The notes below the pieces were generated by a model that ran no database searches, was not told the origin of the DNA, and was given only the letters and a program-made list of their open reading frames with translations. From Siphonodentalium dalli (lineage: Eukaryota; Mollusca; Scaphopoda; Gadilida; Siphonodentaliidae): 64,000 nt of DNA. Both the position numbers and the translations under genes were made by a program. The stretch spans positions 144,663,954-144,727,953 of the forward strand of contig CP136064.1 in the NCBI GenBank assembly GCA_032622095.1, in the 5' to 3' direction. This document shows, piece after piece, positions 45,760-56,895 of the stretch. Numbering within the stretch: position 1 is the stretch's first letter; every line of letters starts with the position of its first letter.

Positions 45760-47602
45760 CCCTTACCGAACAGAATGGCTTATTATAAAGCCATCCCTAA
45801 GCCCTCCCTTAGCCATCAGAGACCAATGATGGCTAAGATAAACCATCACTATAGTTATTTAGCACTCATGAAGAATAAGAAGGTCTGTGATGGCTTAGAT
45901 TTCTGATGATGGCCAAGGTGATGGCTAGTGGATGGCTTATTAAGCCATCAACATGGAATTATATTCACTAGTCATCATTATAATTACTGATGGCTAAGAA
46001 TCTCTTGGATAACCATCAGACTGGAGAATTTTCAACATTCAAATGTTAGCCTTCATGAAAGTCATAATGGTTAAGAAACCTGCAGTTCTCATGAGACTGC
46101 CATATGGCTGCCATGTGTTAATTGGTCCCAACAGATAGAGGAACCTAAGTTCTAAAAATAGGTTATGTTTATACACAGGCCTGATAGATGCATCCTGGGA
46201 TATGGAGCCAACTTACATTCAAATTTTAACTGCTATTCACAGTTTGTTGTTCCAGTATTGTTTACACTCATGATGTTCTAGCGGTCTTATAAACTTGTGA
46301 TTTCTTTAGTTGAGATTCATTGGACTAGTACTGTAATGGCTTCAAGATAGGCTGAGCCTGCTATTTTAAAAGCTGTGAAAAAAGTATTAAAAATCTGCAT
46401 GTTTATCAAACATTCTGCCTAAGATTCTGAGAGAATATATATCCTGCTGCGGCACTAAGATACAAATAAATCTGGAAATTGCATGGTAAGTACAATCCTC
46501 AGCACAATATTTTCTAATTTATTGGGCATGATATATGACACATTAAACATCTTGAAAGAAACATATTCATATTTAACCCTTCCGACGGGAGCTTCCTGAA
46601 TTTTTTTGAAAATCCTGTGCCAATGCAATTTTCTTATATATGCGAGTTGCCCATAAGGAGCCTCACATATATAAGAGAATACATTGGCCTAAAAATATTT
46701 ACCTTGACCTTGTAAGCCAGCACATTCTCTTATATATGCGATCGAGGCTTGATCCCTATGGGAAACTTGCATATATATAAGAGAATTCAGCTGGAACCAG
46801 GTTCTTTAATGCTGCACCAGCATAGCTCTCATCATGGAAGGGTTAAAAGATCTATCTTGACCAGCCTATTTTTTTTTGGATTTTTACAAAAAACATGCAG
46901 GATCGGATCTTTGGCTGGCCCAGCCTAATGTGAAGATGTTGCATGATTCCAGATACCGTAACATGCAGTGTGTCCAGAGGTACAAATGTAAATCGTTTCC
47001 ACTGTATTTCCGATGAAAACTTGGCAAAACTTAACAAAAATAATGGACATTGATAATTATGTTGTTAAAAATTATTTTTATGATATAAAATATTATTTTT
47101 AAGATATATTCAGATGTTTTTTTATTCCCCAGGTTATTTAGTGACAAGGGAGACAATTCATTCTCAAATAGATGATGACAATGAGTTATCCCTCCCGAAG
47201 CAAGTCATATAACATATAGCAATCCTAAGCCATCGAGGGCTAACAATCCGATGGCTTACTAGCCATCGGCCTACTAGCCATCGGCCTACAGCCATCGGCC
47301 TACTAGCCATCAGCCTACTAGCCATCAGTAGCATACTATAGCCATCCATGGCTTACTAGCCATCGGCCTACTAGCCATCCATCTATCGAGGGCTAAGCGA
47401 TGGCTTAGCTCATTTAAATATTTCGGCCTATAGGAGGGCTAAGCGATGGCTAATAAGCCATCATCTAGCCATCACCTAGTCTCGATGGCTAAATTTTGCA
47501 TTAACCATCCATATCCTCTGAAAACTACTAGCCATCAGTAAAGCCATCATTCCTTCTGCTTCCGAGTGCTAAAGAATGGCTTACTAATGATTTCGGTAAG
47601 GG
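45760..47602. mobile_element. 1843-bp TG-flanked element, copy 2 (type A, inverted)
   Basis: Ends CCCTTACCGAA and TTCGGTAAGGG with TG at 45758-45759 and 47603-47604. The interior is the reverse complement of 28667-30551 over its whole length, including the AGCCATC arrays and the TATATAAGAGAA hairpins (46620-46790), with scattered substitutions and small indels. Confidence 0.9.
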
Positions 47603-47849
47603 TGGGTCCTAACCTAACTATTGTAGGCTAGGCCCATGGCTAACATATTTGTGGCTGACCCAATGTTTTTCATATATAGTAGAGTGGGTCCGTGACTTAC
47701 ATTATACATCTAGCTGTGTGGGTCTATGGCTTATATTATATAACTATTATGGTCATGCCTCATATTAAAATATAAGCAACAACTTTTCAACTCTTTGAAT
47801 TCCCGATATCTGAACTGATGGAGCATAACGGATAATTGTACCCATATGA

Positions 47850-48300
47850 AAACTAAATTTGTAGCACATTCTGGTTAGGCTCACACTAACAACGTTTATA
47901 ATTGTTTTCACCATAAAAACGTTAATACTACCATAATATCAGTCATATGTGCATTTTTGTATTTCGGGTATGACCCTGGCAACAGTTACCACTCACATAA
48001 GTAAGAATTATATGGTATTTTTTTCAGCCAGCTCAACACTAACAACAACTATTCTAATTGTTTTCAACATAAAAGTGCTATTAGGTGTAGTTTAGTTTGT
48101 TAAAGCTACCATAATATCAGTCATATGTGCATTTTTAGATTGTGTATGTGTCCCTAGCAACCATCACCCCATTGTAAATAATAAATATGTTAATTTGTCA
48201 GTCAGGTCAAAACTGACAACAATTATTTTCACCATAAAAATGCTACACGACGTAGTTTAGTTTGTTAGAACACATATAATATCAGTCATATGCATTAATC
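47850..48300. repeat. Inverted ACTGATATTATGG tandem units
   Basis: Three units with CCATAATATCAGTCATATGT near 47930, 48109 and 48275. They pair with 44409-44840 and 39180-39358. Confidence 0.7.
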
Positions 48301-48305
48301 CGATG

Positions 48306-48330
48306 CCGGGTAGTTGCCTAGCAACCGTTG
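48306..48330. promoter_or_regulatory. X-box-like sites in the 10.3-kb element
   Basis: GTTGCCTAGCAACCGTTGCT carries three GTTGC/GCAAC half-sites in the arrangement of RFX X-boxes. The block recurs in the related fragment near 58180 (TAGCAACCGTTGCTAAG). Functional role is unproven. Confidence 0.2.
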
Positions 48331-48957
48331 CTAAGAAGAGCCTGTCGCAAATGTCGCCACATGTGGAAATGAGCAGTAGCTTATAAGGAACATATGTGCC
48401 AAGTTTCATGCTTTTATCACCCTTTTCACAGTTGGTGTGTTTTCTACAACAAGCACTTGGACTAGCGGAAGAGCAAAATGTGACGAGATCCAGTTTAGGG
48501 GGTAGGGTTATGTTTTTACAAGTATTGACCACTTATCATAGGTATAGTTGCTAATCCCGCATATTATATTGCAGGAGTGATGTCTGTGCAGTTTTTTAAA
48601 CAAATTGCTTGCGCCTACGTAATGAATAGCCCGAGAAATTTTACATCAAATAGGACAGTTTATCTAAAAAAAATCGTCATTTTTTGGGGTCATTATGTTA
48701 TTTTATATCCATATCTGTGAAATTCATTCAAATCCCCCCATTGAATTTGTATCTCTGGTTCGAGAATTGTGTATTGAACAATATTGAGTACATTTGGTAT
48801 ATGTTTCGGCTGAAAAATTGTTATATCATCCCATTATTCCTATGATTGTGTAAAATATAAAAAAAAAATTGGTTAACTCCGAAATAATATAAAACAATCA
48901 GCTTTCCCCTATTTATTTCCTTACTTTTCACCTTTCACGCCTAATGTGCCTGGACTA

Positions 48958-50490
48958 AATGAGAGGCGTCGGAGTGAACGCATACACAAAAAGATCACTC
49001 TATTGAATAGACAGAGCATCTAATGCTAGTGCTTGTGGATGGTAAATCCATGAGCAAAATTGGTCTAACTGCGTGTTTTCCCCATTGCAAAAAAGTCCAG
49101 AGATGGATATATAGTTCCATTTCCCATATTATGTTTCGACTGAGAAAATCTGCTATTATATTTTTCTTTCCTTGCAAATGAATTGCTTGCAATGAAACCT
49201 TGCGGTCCAATGCTGTGTGCCACAAACTCTCTGCTAGGTGACACAAATTGAGGGATCTCATACCGCCCTGTTTGTTGATATACTGAATCACTGACACATT
49301 GTTGCACCGGATCAACACCTCCAGGAGTCCTTTCCCTGAATTTTAGGAAGGAAATAATTGACAGATCGAATCACTTCCACCATTTCCAGGACATTGATAT
49401 GGGCCAGTTTTTGTCAGGGAGACCAAACGCCCTGCACCATGAGACCATTCATTAGTGTCCCTCCACAGCCTATTGTGCTGCTCGCATCCATTGTGATTAT
49501 GACTTCATGAGACACCTGTAAAAGGGACCGACCCTTTCCTATGTTGGGATCCCGTAACCACCACATTAAATGAGGTTGAAGTCTCTGAGAAAAAGGTATC
49601 TTGGCATTTAAACTCATGTGGCTGGGAGACCAATTCGCCAACAAATATTGTTGAATTGGTCTCATGAACAGCCTGGCATTGGGTATTACCTCTAGTAAGG
49701 AAGCTACTGTCCCTAACATAACTAGAAACTGTCTGGCTGTCACAGACTTCTGTAACAGAGCATGAGATACCTGTTTCAGAGAGATTATTCGCTCCAGCGA
49801 TGGATAAATCATACCCTGTTGAAGATCGAAGCAACAGCCCAGGTATTAAAGTTATCTCCTGGGAAGGTTCTAGGCAAGACTTTGTCCAATTTATTAAGAA
49901 CCGCAATCTCTGCAGCGTTATTATTACAACTCGGTGATCAGCTGATAAGCCCTCTTTTGAATTGTTAAGGATCAACCAATCATCGAAATACTGAATCAGA
50001 CGAATTCCTTGCTTTCGCAAGTGAGCTGCCACTACATGTACTAATGTTATCTGAGTAAAAACTCATGGGCCATTGTTGGCCCGAAAGAAAGAGCTCAAAG
50101 TTTTTCCTTGAAAGTGGAACTTGAAAAACTGCTGATGGTAATTTAAGATCTTCAGGTGCATGCACGCATCACAAAGGTCTGGAGAAAAAGCGTAATCGCC
50201 ATTCTGAGCTAGACAAAGAACTTATTTTAGAGTGTCCATCTTGAAATGCTTTTTGACTAGAAAATGGTTGACTAACTTTACATTTAGAACTGGTCTTAAC
50301 ATGCCATTCTTTTTCGGAACAAGGAATAGAGTGCTGTAGAACCCTCGTCGTTTAGACTCTCGGGAACTACCTCTATTGCATTCTTCCTTAATAGTTCTTT
50401 TATTTCCAAAGAAATCAAAGGTTTTGCTGTGGAGGAACCCTTCTTTCCTTCACTCCAAATAGTCCAGTCAATCTGGCTAAAAAAAATAGG
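48958..50490 (-). pseudogene. DIRS-like retroelement: reverse transcriptase and RNase H relic
   Basis: On the minus strand from about 50490: ELLRKNAIEVV, then GFYSTLFLVPKKNGMLRPVL and LVNHFLVKKHFKMDTL, the start of a DIRS-type RT. QGIRLIQYFDDWLILNNSK (about 50010) carries the catalytic F-D-D, followed by INWTKSCLEPSQEI. An RNase H-like segment has ITMDASSTIGCGGTLMNG (about 49515) and VIQYINKQGGMRSLNLCHLA with GKKNIIADFLSR (about 49290-49140). This domain order and wording fit DIRS1-like retroelements. Several frameshifts are present. The relic continues at 38610-38098 beyond the 10.3-kb element. Confidence 0.8.
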
Positions 50491-50660
50491 CCAATCTCAC
50501 ACTAATTGCAACAAAATTTCTCTCTTCATTTGTGTACATAGTAGTAACCAAACATCGCTATACAAAAAGTCCCAAAACAATTGAGGTCCCCAAACTGGTT
50601 TTTGCCCTAGTTTTTGTATAAGAGAGCATTTCACTTTTGTGAAATATGTTATTTCACCAC
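50491..50660. other. Unassigned sequence
   Basis: Possibly still DIRS-derived. A ~30-bp block, TTTTGTTGCAATTAGTGTGA on the reverse strand, also appears near 59010. Confidence 0.3.
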
Positions 50661-50662
50661 TT

Positions 50663-53600
50663 CCATTATCGAAAAAACATGTTTGCCGCAAACATTTGCT
50701 GCAAATGTGCGGCAAACCCTTCTGCAAATTTGCAGCAAACCTACCAGCTGCGAACTTTTATCATGCAAATGAGGTTTGCGGCAAACTTTCCGCAAATTTG
50801 CTGCAAAGGTTACCGCGACCTAATTTGCATGGTAAAAGATTGCAGCAAACTTTTACCATGCAAATTAGGTCGCGGCAAACTGTGCAGCAAATTTGCGGAA
50901 CATTTGCCGCAAACTAATTTGCATGATAAACTTTTTCGCAGCAGATAATTGTTTGCGGAAAGCGTGCAACAAATTACTCAGCTTCCTGCATACTCACTGC
51001 AACCAACTCTTGAGCTAATTAAGGTGAATTTCAAACAAATGTACAAAACAAGAATCTAAGACCAAAGAAAAATAAAGGTTTGGGTCAAGTTACATGTCAG
51101 AAAAATTGGGGCCAGTATATGGTATAGGCAAGCTTGAAATATAATTTTTTTAATATAATTTTGACTTTCTTATGATTTTTCGTCTCTTAATGCATGATTT
51201 TCTTTGTATATAAAGGCTTAAAGCGGTAATAAACACAGTATGCTTTGACAGATACCAAACAGTCCATTCTGAATACACAAATGTATGAGAATTATAATTA
51301 TTTTTCAACAAAATTCTTGACACCATGAAAATCTGGGGTTGGTGTGTTTAGAATAGGCTAGTATGGGAAACATGAACGACAAAAATTTGTGGGTATATGG
51401 TTAGCATTTTAATGTCACACTAGGAAGAATGTGTGCGGGTCAACATATGGCCTGTACTAGTAAATTTATACCCTGGATAACAGATAAAAGAAATAACGAG
51501 GCACAATTTAAATAATAATTATATTGGATCTAAATTTAATTCAATTGCAATATTGTTCTACGTAAATAATGTGCACACACACCTGGCTGTACCGGTACAT
51601 ATATCATGTCATGAAACTCTGTCTTTGGCTATGCCCGTACATAGAGATCGTATTCCATCATTTGACATACCGGTATGGGAACTTTTTGATGTTCTGTTGG
51701 GGAATTAACTTCATATGCGTAAAACATGAACATGTACCTAGACAAACATCTACTGGAACTTGGATTCTGAACTTTCTGAAGCAGCATGTGGATCAGCAAT
51801 CTGCGAAGGCGGTCACATATAATTGAATTTGACATATTGTACCATCGTTTGTCCATGTACTAGCAGTAGTAGCTAGTACGTACATATGCAAAGTCATTTC
51901 ATAAATGACTACTAGTAAGTACCGGTACTAAGGCCGATGGGGTCATTGTCACAAGGCTCCGGTCACATTCGTAACGGTTTATAGCCAGCTTTTTAAATCA
52001 ATCACAAATGTAGCCAGCTTTTCAACGGCGATCACATTCGTAGCCAGCTTTTCTAATCGCATGCTTTATATGGCGCAAAATATGACGTCATCGCGTTTGT
52101 GACTAAAATGTCGACATCATGCTCCAAAACTGACTTTGTTTATCAACTTAAATTACATTATTATAATGGCATATAATTCGAGCATTCTAACGACATTGAT
52201 CGGAAACCTCTCAGGTTATTAGACAGAACTATTAAATATCAATTTAAAAGTCAAGTTGTTTTTCATCCACCAATTCAGAAAAATTACCGTAGATTATTTA
52301 TAACCTAATCGTGTTCACCGATGCTCACATGAATATGAAAAGCTGGCTATAAATGTGATCACCATAGAAAAGCTGGGTACAGTTGTGATCAATTTAAAAA
52401 TCTGGCCACGATTGTGATCAATGCCTTGTGACAATGACCCCATCAGCGGTACTAACTTGAACTTGACACAGGATTTGTAAGAAGAACAATTTTAAAAGAA
52501 TGTTCCTTGAAGTTTATGACCTTAATCTTCATCAACTTCCATGGCTTCTATGCATGATCCCTTGGGAAAATCAATTCAAGTTCAACTTATTCTCGGCAGC
52601 CACCTGCACTGCACTGGAACATCACTGGAATTTCATGGTTGCATGATCAACTGAATCCGAATTTCATGGTCATTGAATTTTCCTATCCAGTCTACACTAG
52701 CTGTTCATCCCATTCAAAATTGGCGAGCTCGCCGGTTTCCGTGTCAACACAACATTTCACTTCGAAGTTTGAGTTTAAATTTGGATGTAACTGTAAACAT
52801 AGTTCAGTCATGAATGTACATGTAGTGCGTATCCTTCTGGAAGCATCAATCTCATGAATCTGCGAAAGCGGTCATGTTGACCTATTGTAAACAGTACTAT
52901 TTCCTTCAAGTTCACATAATAATGATCAAGAATGATTACGGTATTCCAATTTATTAGTTTCACGATGTGCATACACTGTCATAATAATCATATTCCATAT
53001 AATTAATTAATTATATTCCTCAACGTTCCATCAACTTCAACAGATCCACTGAATCATGGCAGCGGCGGTTTTTAATTTCAAAATTTGGCCGCTCAAATTT
53101 CGCCTGTTTGAAAAGGCAGCTTGCAGAAAGAAACGGATCATTGAGGTTGTTTTATGGGTATTTTGCTTCATCTGGATTATTTCTACACAAAGAATATACA
53201 ATCAATGATTTATATTGGCATTATATTTAATAACTGATATATCTAAAACGGCGCACATTTTGTATGACTCAATTCCATATTCCAGTTCCCGTTTCACTTT
53301 TTAATTTTATAACTTTCGATTTCAAAGGGCACTTCCGCCATGATATATTTGTTTTGTTTTCATGATAACAAACCCAGAATCGCGACAATAAAGCTATCCG
53401 ACAATAGAACTGTTAAAGCCACATGGGGTATTGAACCTTTTAAAAACAATATTTGGAATTTTGTTGTCCATAAATTGCATAATCCATCGCTTGTTAGATC
53501 GGAATTTAAAAAAAATAATCAGCCCCCGAAATTAGGAAAAATGTCCCCACGGCAAATTTAATCAAGCTGAATATAGATATCACAATAATCACATGTTACC

Positions 53601-54277
53601 ACGGTGTTTCACACAGCATTGCTGTATTTTGCTGTGGATTATGTTGAATCAATGATGCAAATTATCAAACCCAAATTTTAAACAAATATATGGTGAAAAA
53701 AAAAAATTGAAATATTCCGAGTTTAAAACGCACATGCGGCGAACAAAGATTCCAATGCACTAACTGCGAACTTGAAACTAATATAAAATTCACTATGAAC
53801 TTATCGCAAACTTTTGCATCCAATCCAAATTTACTGCAAAAAAATATACATGAAATATTTGTGGATTGCTAAAATAAAAACACTCGGCCAAGGATTGATG
53901 CCTTAATTAATTCAATGTTTCAAATTATTAAATCCAAACTTTAAATAATTATTTTGTGAAAAACAAAATGAAATTCTAAGTTTGAAAAGCACATGCAGCG
54001 AACAAATATTCCAAACCAAGATTCCAGCACACTTACCGCAAACTTGAAACTAATCTAAAATTTACTGTGAACTTATCGCAAATGGTTTGCCTTGAATTTA
54101 AATTTTCTGCAAAGTTGCAGCAAACAAACTAAATTTTACAGCAAAGTTGCAGCAAACAAAAAGTTTGCGGCAAAGATCTGCGAATATGTGCAATTGACTT
54201 TCTGCGAACAAACCATTTGCTGCAAACATGCCGCACATTTGCCGCTAACTTGCAGCAAACAACCATTTCGATAAGGG
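50663..54277. mobile_element. 3.6-kb element with TTTGCNGCAAA motifs (type E)
   Basis: Proposed ends are CCATTATCGAA (50663) and TTCGATAAGGG (54277), resembling the CCCTTACCGAA ends of type A. Both subterminal regions carry many copies of TTTGCNGCAAA and TTGCGGCAAAC (50685-50965; 53760-54265). Flanking dinucleotides are TT and GG, so the TG duplication is not supported here, although each could be one substitution away. The interior (51000-53740) is AT-rich with a nested MITE and no recognised gene; an open frame at 53340-53561 has no family resemblance. Confidence 0.55.
51932..52447. mobile_element. 516-bp MITE with GGTACTAA duplication
   Basis: The inverted ends share GATGGGGTCATTGTCACAAG over more than 20 bp. 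The 8-bp duplication GGTACTAA lies at 51924-51931 and 52448-52455. Subterminal AGCCAGCTTTT / AAAAGCTGGCT and GATCACA / TGTGATC motifs alternate on both sides. An 8-bp duplication suggests hAT-like mobilisation, but the ends are not the usual CAGG type. It is nested in the type E element. Confidence 0.8.
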
Positions 54278-54289
54278 GGTCAATTTAAG

Positions 54290-54535
54290 CACTTTAGGGG
54301 GGGCTAAAGTTTTATCAAAGCTCTCATATTTTGTGTAATATTGTCGACATAAAGGTTTTAAACACATTACATGGTCTTTTTAATATAGGGGTGGCTTATT
54401 TTTTTATATTTAAGTCATTTAATCAGCTAAAGTTTGATAACATCTCTCACATTTTGTGTTGGCTACTATTGAGATTGTTTATATAAAGGTTTTAGCCACA
54501 TCACATGGTATTTTTGAATAAAAGAGTGGCTGAAA
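54290..54535. repeat. Two ~126-bp tandem units
   Basis: GCTAAAGTTTTATCAAAGCT ... ACATTACATGGTCTTTTTAA recurs as GCTAAAGTTTGATAACATCT ... CATCACATGGTATTTTTGAA. Confidence 0.6.
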
Positions 54536-54636
54536 AATGAATGAGAATCACAAACAAAGAGTTCTCATGTTGTGCATGTTGTCTATAGAACTCAGGATAT
54601 ATTGAGAAATAGCCGTATGATTCTTCTAGATATGAT

Positions 54637-54791
54637 AATAGTAAATCCCGGGTATAAATTAACTGCAAAATAACACCTTTTTAGACTCATGAGATATATT
54701 ATTGTGCAAACATTATATTTGCACAATAATATATCTCATGAGTCTAAAAAGGTGTTATTTTGTAGTTAATTTATACACGGGATTTACTATT
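54637..54791. repeat. 155-bp near-perfect palindrome
   Basis: Arms of about 74 bp, from AATAGTAAATCCCG inward to ATTGTGCAAA, pair with only two or three mismatches around a 7-nt centre (CATTATA). No duplication of flanking sequence is clear. It could be a very small MITE or a recent inverted duplication. Confidence 0.85.
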
Positions 54792-54898
54792 GTCCTATAG
54801 AACTCAGCTAAGCTGTATACTCTAATAGTCTTCATCATCACTGTCTATTTTGATGCCGAATTTGTACATGCAGATCCTTTGCAGTGACCATGTCTAAA

Positions 54899-55490
54899 TC
54901 ATTGGATAAACCCTTCCAGTGCTGGATCTGGCAATGTACTCTGAGGCTGTGGTATTTTGCAGCTCCAGAAGTTGTCACGGCTCAATGTGCGAAGATCCCA
55001 TTCCATTCCTTTTGCAGAAAACATTGAGATTATGTCAGCATCATCGTTGTAGAGAAGTACAAGGGAGTTTTCGTCTGCATCTATGATTTCATCACTTTTG
55101 GCATTTATATTGTTGAATACAGCGGCATATTAGCAGAAATCATCATTGTGCAGAAATTTCTTCAAGGAGGCCCCTTTTCCAATTCCAAATAGTCTCGATG
55201 TTGTGTCGCAACCTATAATCGCGTGGATAAATAAGATATTGTCGCATATGGGTACCGACAGCTGTTTCTTAATTTGACCAATGTCCCAACTGTTTGGCTG
55301 ATTCTTCTTGACATTCACCTTTGGAACAGAAAATACTGTAACAATCAGTTTCAGCATAATATCAGAGAAGAACTGGGATATCTGTATCCTCTCCTGTGAC
55401 GATGGTGTAATTTGTTAACGAGGCATCAATGGCAGTGTGCGCGGTCAGCAAATCGGCATCAGATTCAGCATGTTTGATGTCCATGTCATC
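54899..55490 (-). pseudogene. PIN/FEN-like nuclease-related pseudogene
   Basis: The minus strand reads HAESDADLLTAHTAIDASLT and GEDTDIPVLL (about 55470-55375), then IGCDTTSRLFGIGKGASLKK (about 55200). Acidic E..DAD and GEDTD clusters followed by a GCD....GIGKG block recall the metal-binding acids and helix-hairpin-helix of FEN/XPG-type PIN nucleases. I have seen similar text in uncharacterised invertebrate proteins, often multi-copy. Breaks are an in-frame TGA after PVLL, a frame change near 55357, and a TAA at about 55131; an open stretch then continues (SLVLLYNDDADIISMFSAKG) to a stop at 54899. The upstream end is cut by the minisatellite at 55487. Confidence 0.5.
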
Positions 55491-56890
55491 AAGTGAGTGT
55501 GCCAAACCACCAAAAATGTCTGTTTATATTCACCAACCCGTGTCCTAAAACATTCAAAGGGTGTCCAAAAACCACCCAACAGATGTTCCAAATGATCAAA
55601 TGAGTGGCCCAATCCACATTGAATGGTGTCCCAAACCATACCATGATTGCACAAACCACCCTTTGGGTATCCCAAAACACACAGGTAGTGTCCCCAACAA
55701 CCCAAATGGTGTCGTATCCACACAATATTAAAGTGTTCCATGCCACCCGATGCATACTCCAAAACACACAATGGGTGTCACCAACCACGCACATATTATC
55801 CAAAAAAAGTCAACGGTTGACACAAACCACCATATGACTGTCACAAGCCATCAATTATTAAAATGGCCCAAACCACGCAAAAATGATCAAATGAGTGGCC
55901 CATTCCACATTGAATGGTGTCCCAAACCATACCATGATTGCACAAACCACCCTTTGGGTATCCCAAAACACACAGGTAGTTTCCCCAACAACCCAAATGG
56001 TGTCGTATCCACACAATATTAAAGTGTTCCATGCCACCCGATGCATACTCCAAAACACACAATGGGTGTCACCAACCACGCACATAGTATCCAAAAAAAG
56101 TCAACGGTTGACACAAACCACCATATGACTGTCACAAGCCATCAATTAAATGGCCCAAACCACGCAAGATGTGTCACAGATCGCACATGTAGCGTCCAAA
56201 ACAGTCTAACAGGTCTCTGAAACCACACGAGTGTACCACACTTTTCATCTAATGCTCCAAACCAATCAGGTAGTGTCCCCAACCACTCAATCACAAAATA
56301 AGGGTTCCATACCATCCAATGAGGACCCAGACCATCCAATCCGTGTCCCAGGCCATCCACAGAGTCCTAAACCAACCCATATGTGTCCCAAGCCTCCATT
56401 TTAGTGTCCCAAATGACCCAAGTAGTGTCCCAAACCACCCAGCAAGTGTCACAAGCTACCCAATGAGTACACCAAACCACCCATGTGGTGTCCGAAACCA
56501 CCCAACCAGTGTCGCAAAACTACAAGTCGTTTGTCCCAAACCATCACAAAGAGTGTCCCGAACCACACAACTGGTGTTTCAGTTAATTTGGAGTATCTAA
56601 GACCACACAACTTGTGTCTGAAACCAGCCGGTGGGTCTCTAAAACCATCCAATGACAGTCTTTAACCACAGTAGTGTACACAGCTATCCATCGAGTATCC
56701 CAAATGATCAACCGACTGTCACTCAAATGAGTTCCCGAAACCATCCAATGATTGTCCCATGGTTTGGTAAACTTGTTGGATGGTTGAGATGATTTGGTAG
56801 TTGCCCGTGACACTCATTCGATGCTTTGGAACACTACATATAAGGTTTGAGTTTCTAATCAGATGGTTTTAGACATTGATGGTGATTTAA
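55487..56890. repeat. GTGTCCCAAACCACCCA minisatellite with 291-bp higher-order unit
   Basis: About sixty degenerate ~21-bp units, mostly as GTGTCCCAAACCACCCAATG. Units 55590-55880 and 55880-56170 are nearly identical at 291 bp spacing, a recent higher-order duplication of 14 units. Near 56757 the orientation flips to GGTTTGG. Long frames on both strands exist only because the repeat is stop-poor. Confidence 0.85.
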
Positions 56891-56895
56891 ATTAT

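Larger units (their letters stand above)
38613..48955. mobile_element. 10.3-kb fold-back element inserted in the DIRS relic
   Basis: Ends are GTCCAGGCACATTTA (38613) and TAATGTGCCTGGAC (48955), with TA on both sides (38611-38612 and 48956-48957). Arms pair from the termini to about 39300 / 48300: for example, TAGGGGAAAAGCTGA with its complement near 48900, ACTACCCCCTAAA near 39120 with 48490-48500, and GAAACTTGGAACATAGGTTC near 39190 with 48380-48400. Tandem ~160-180-bp units follow on each side, and a degenerate GGGTCC-rich region lies in the middle (44850-45757, 47605-47770). Two other elements have inserted within it. Without them it would be about 3.5 kb. No transposase was recognised. 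Confidence 0.8.

Noticed and set aside
53340-53561. 73-codon frame in the interior of the type E element
   Set aside because: Lys/Asn-rich from AT-rich DNA, no family resemblance.
55489-56600. Several 70-108-codon frames on both strands rich in Trp/Gly/His or Asn/His/Pro
   Set aside because: The 21-bp minisatellite unit is a multiple of three and stop-poor, giving open frames in both directions at once.
55487-56890. Regular short repeats resembling a CRISPR array
   Set aside because: Units are contiguous and degenerate with no unique spacers, and the window is eukaryotic.
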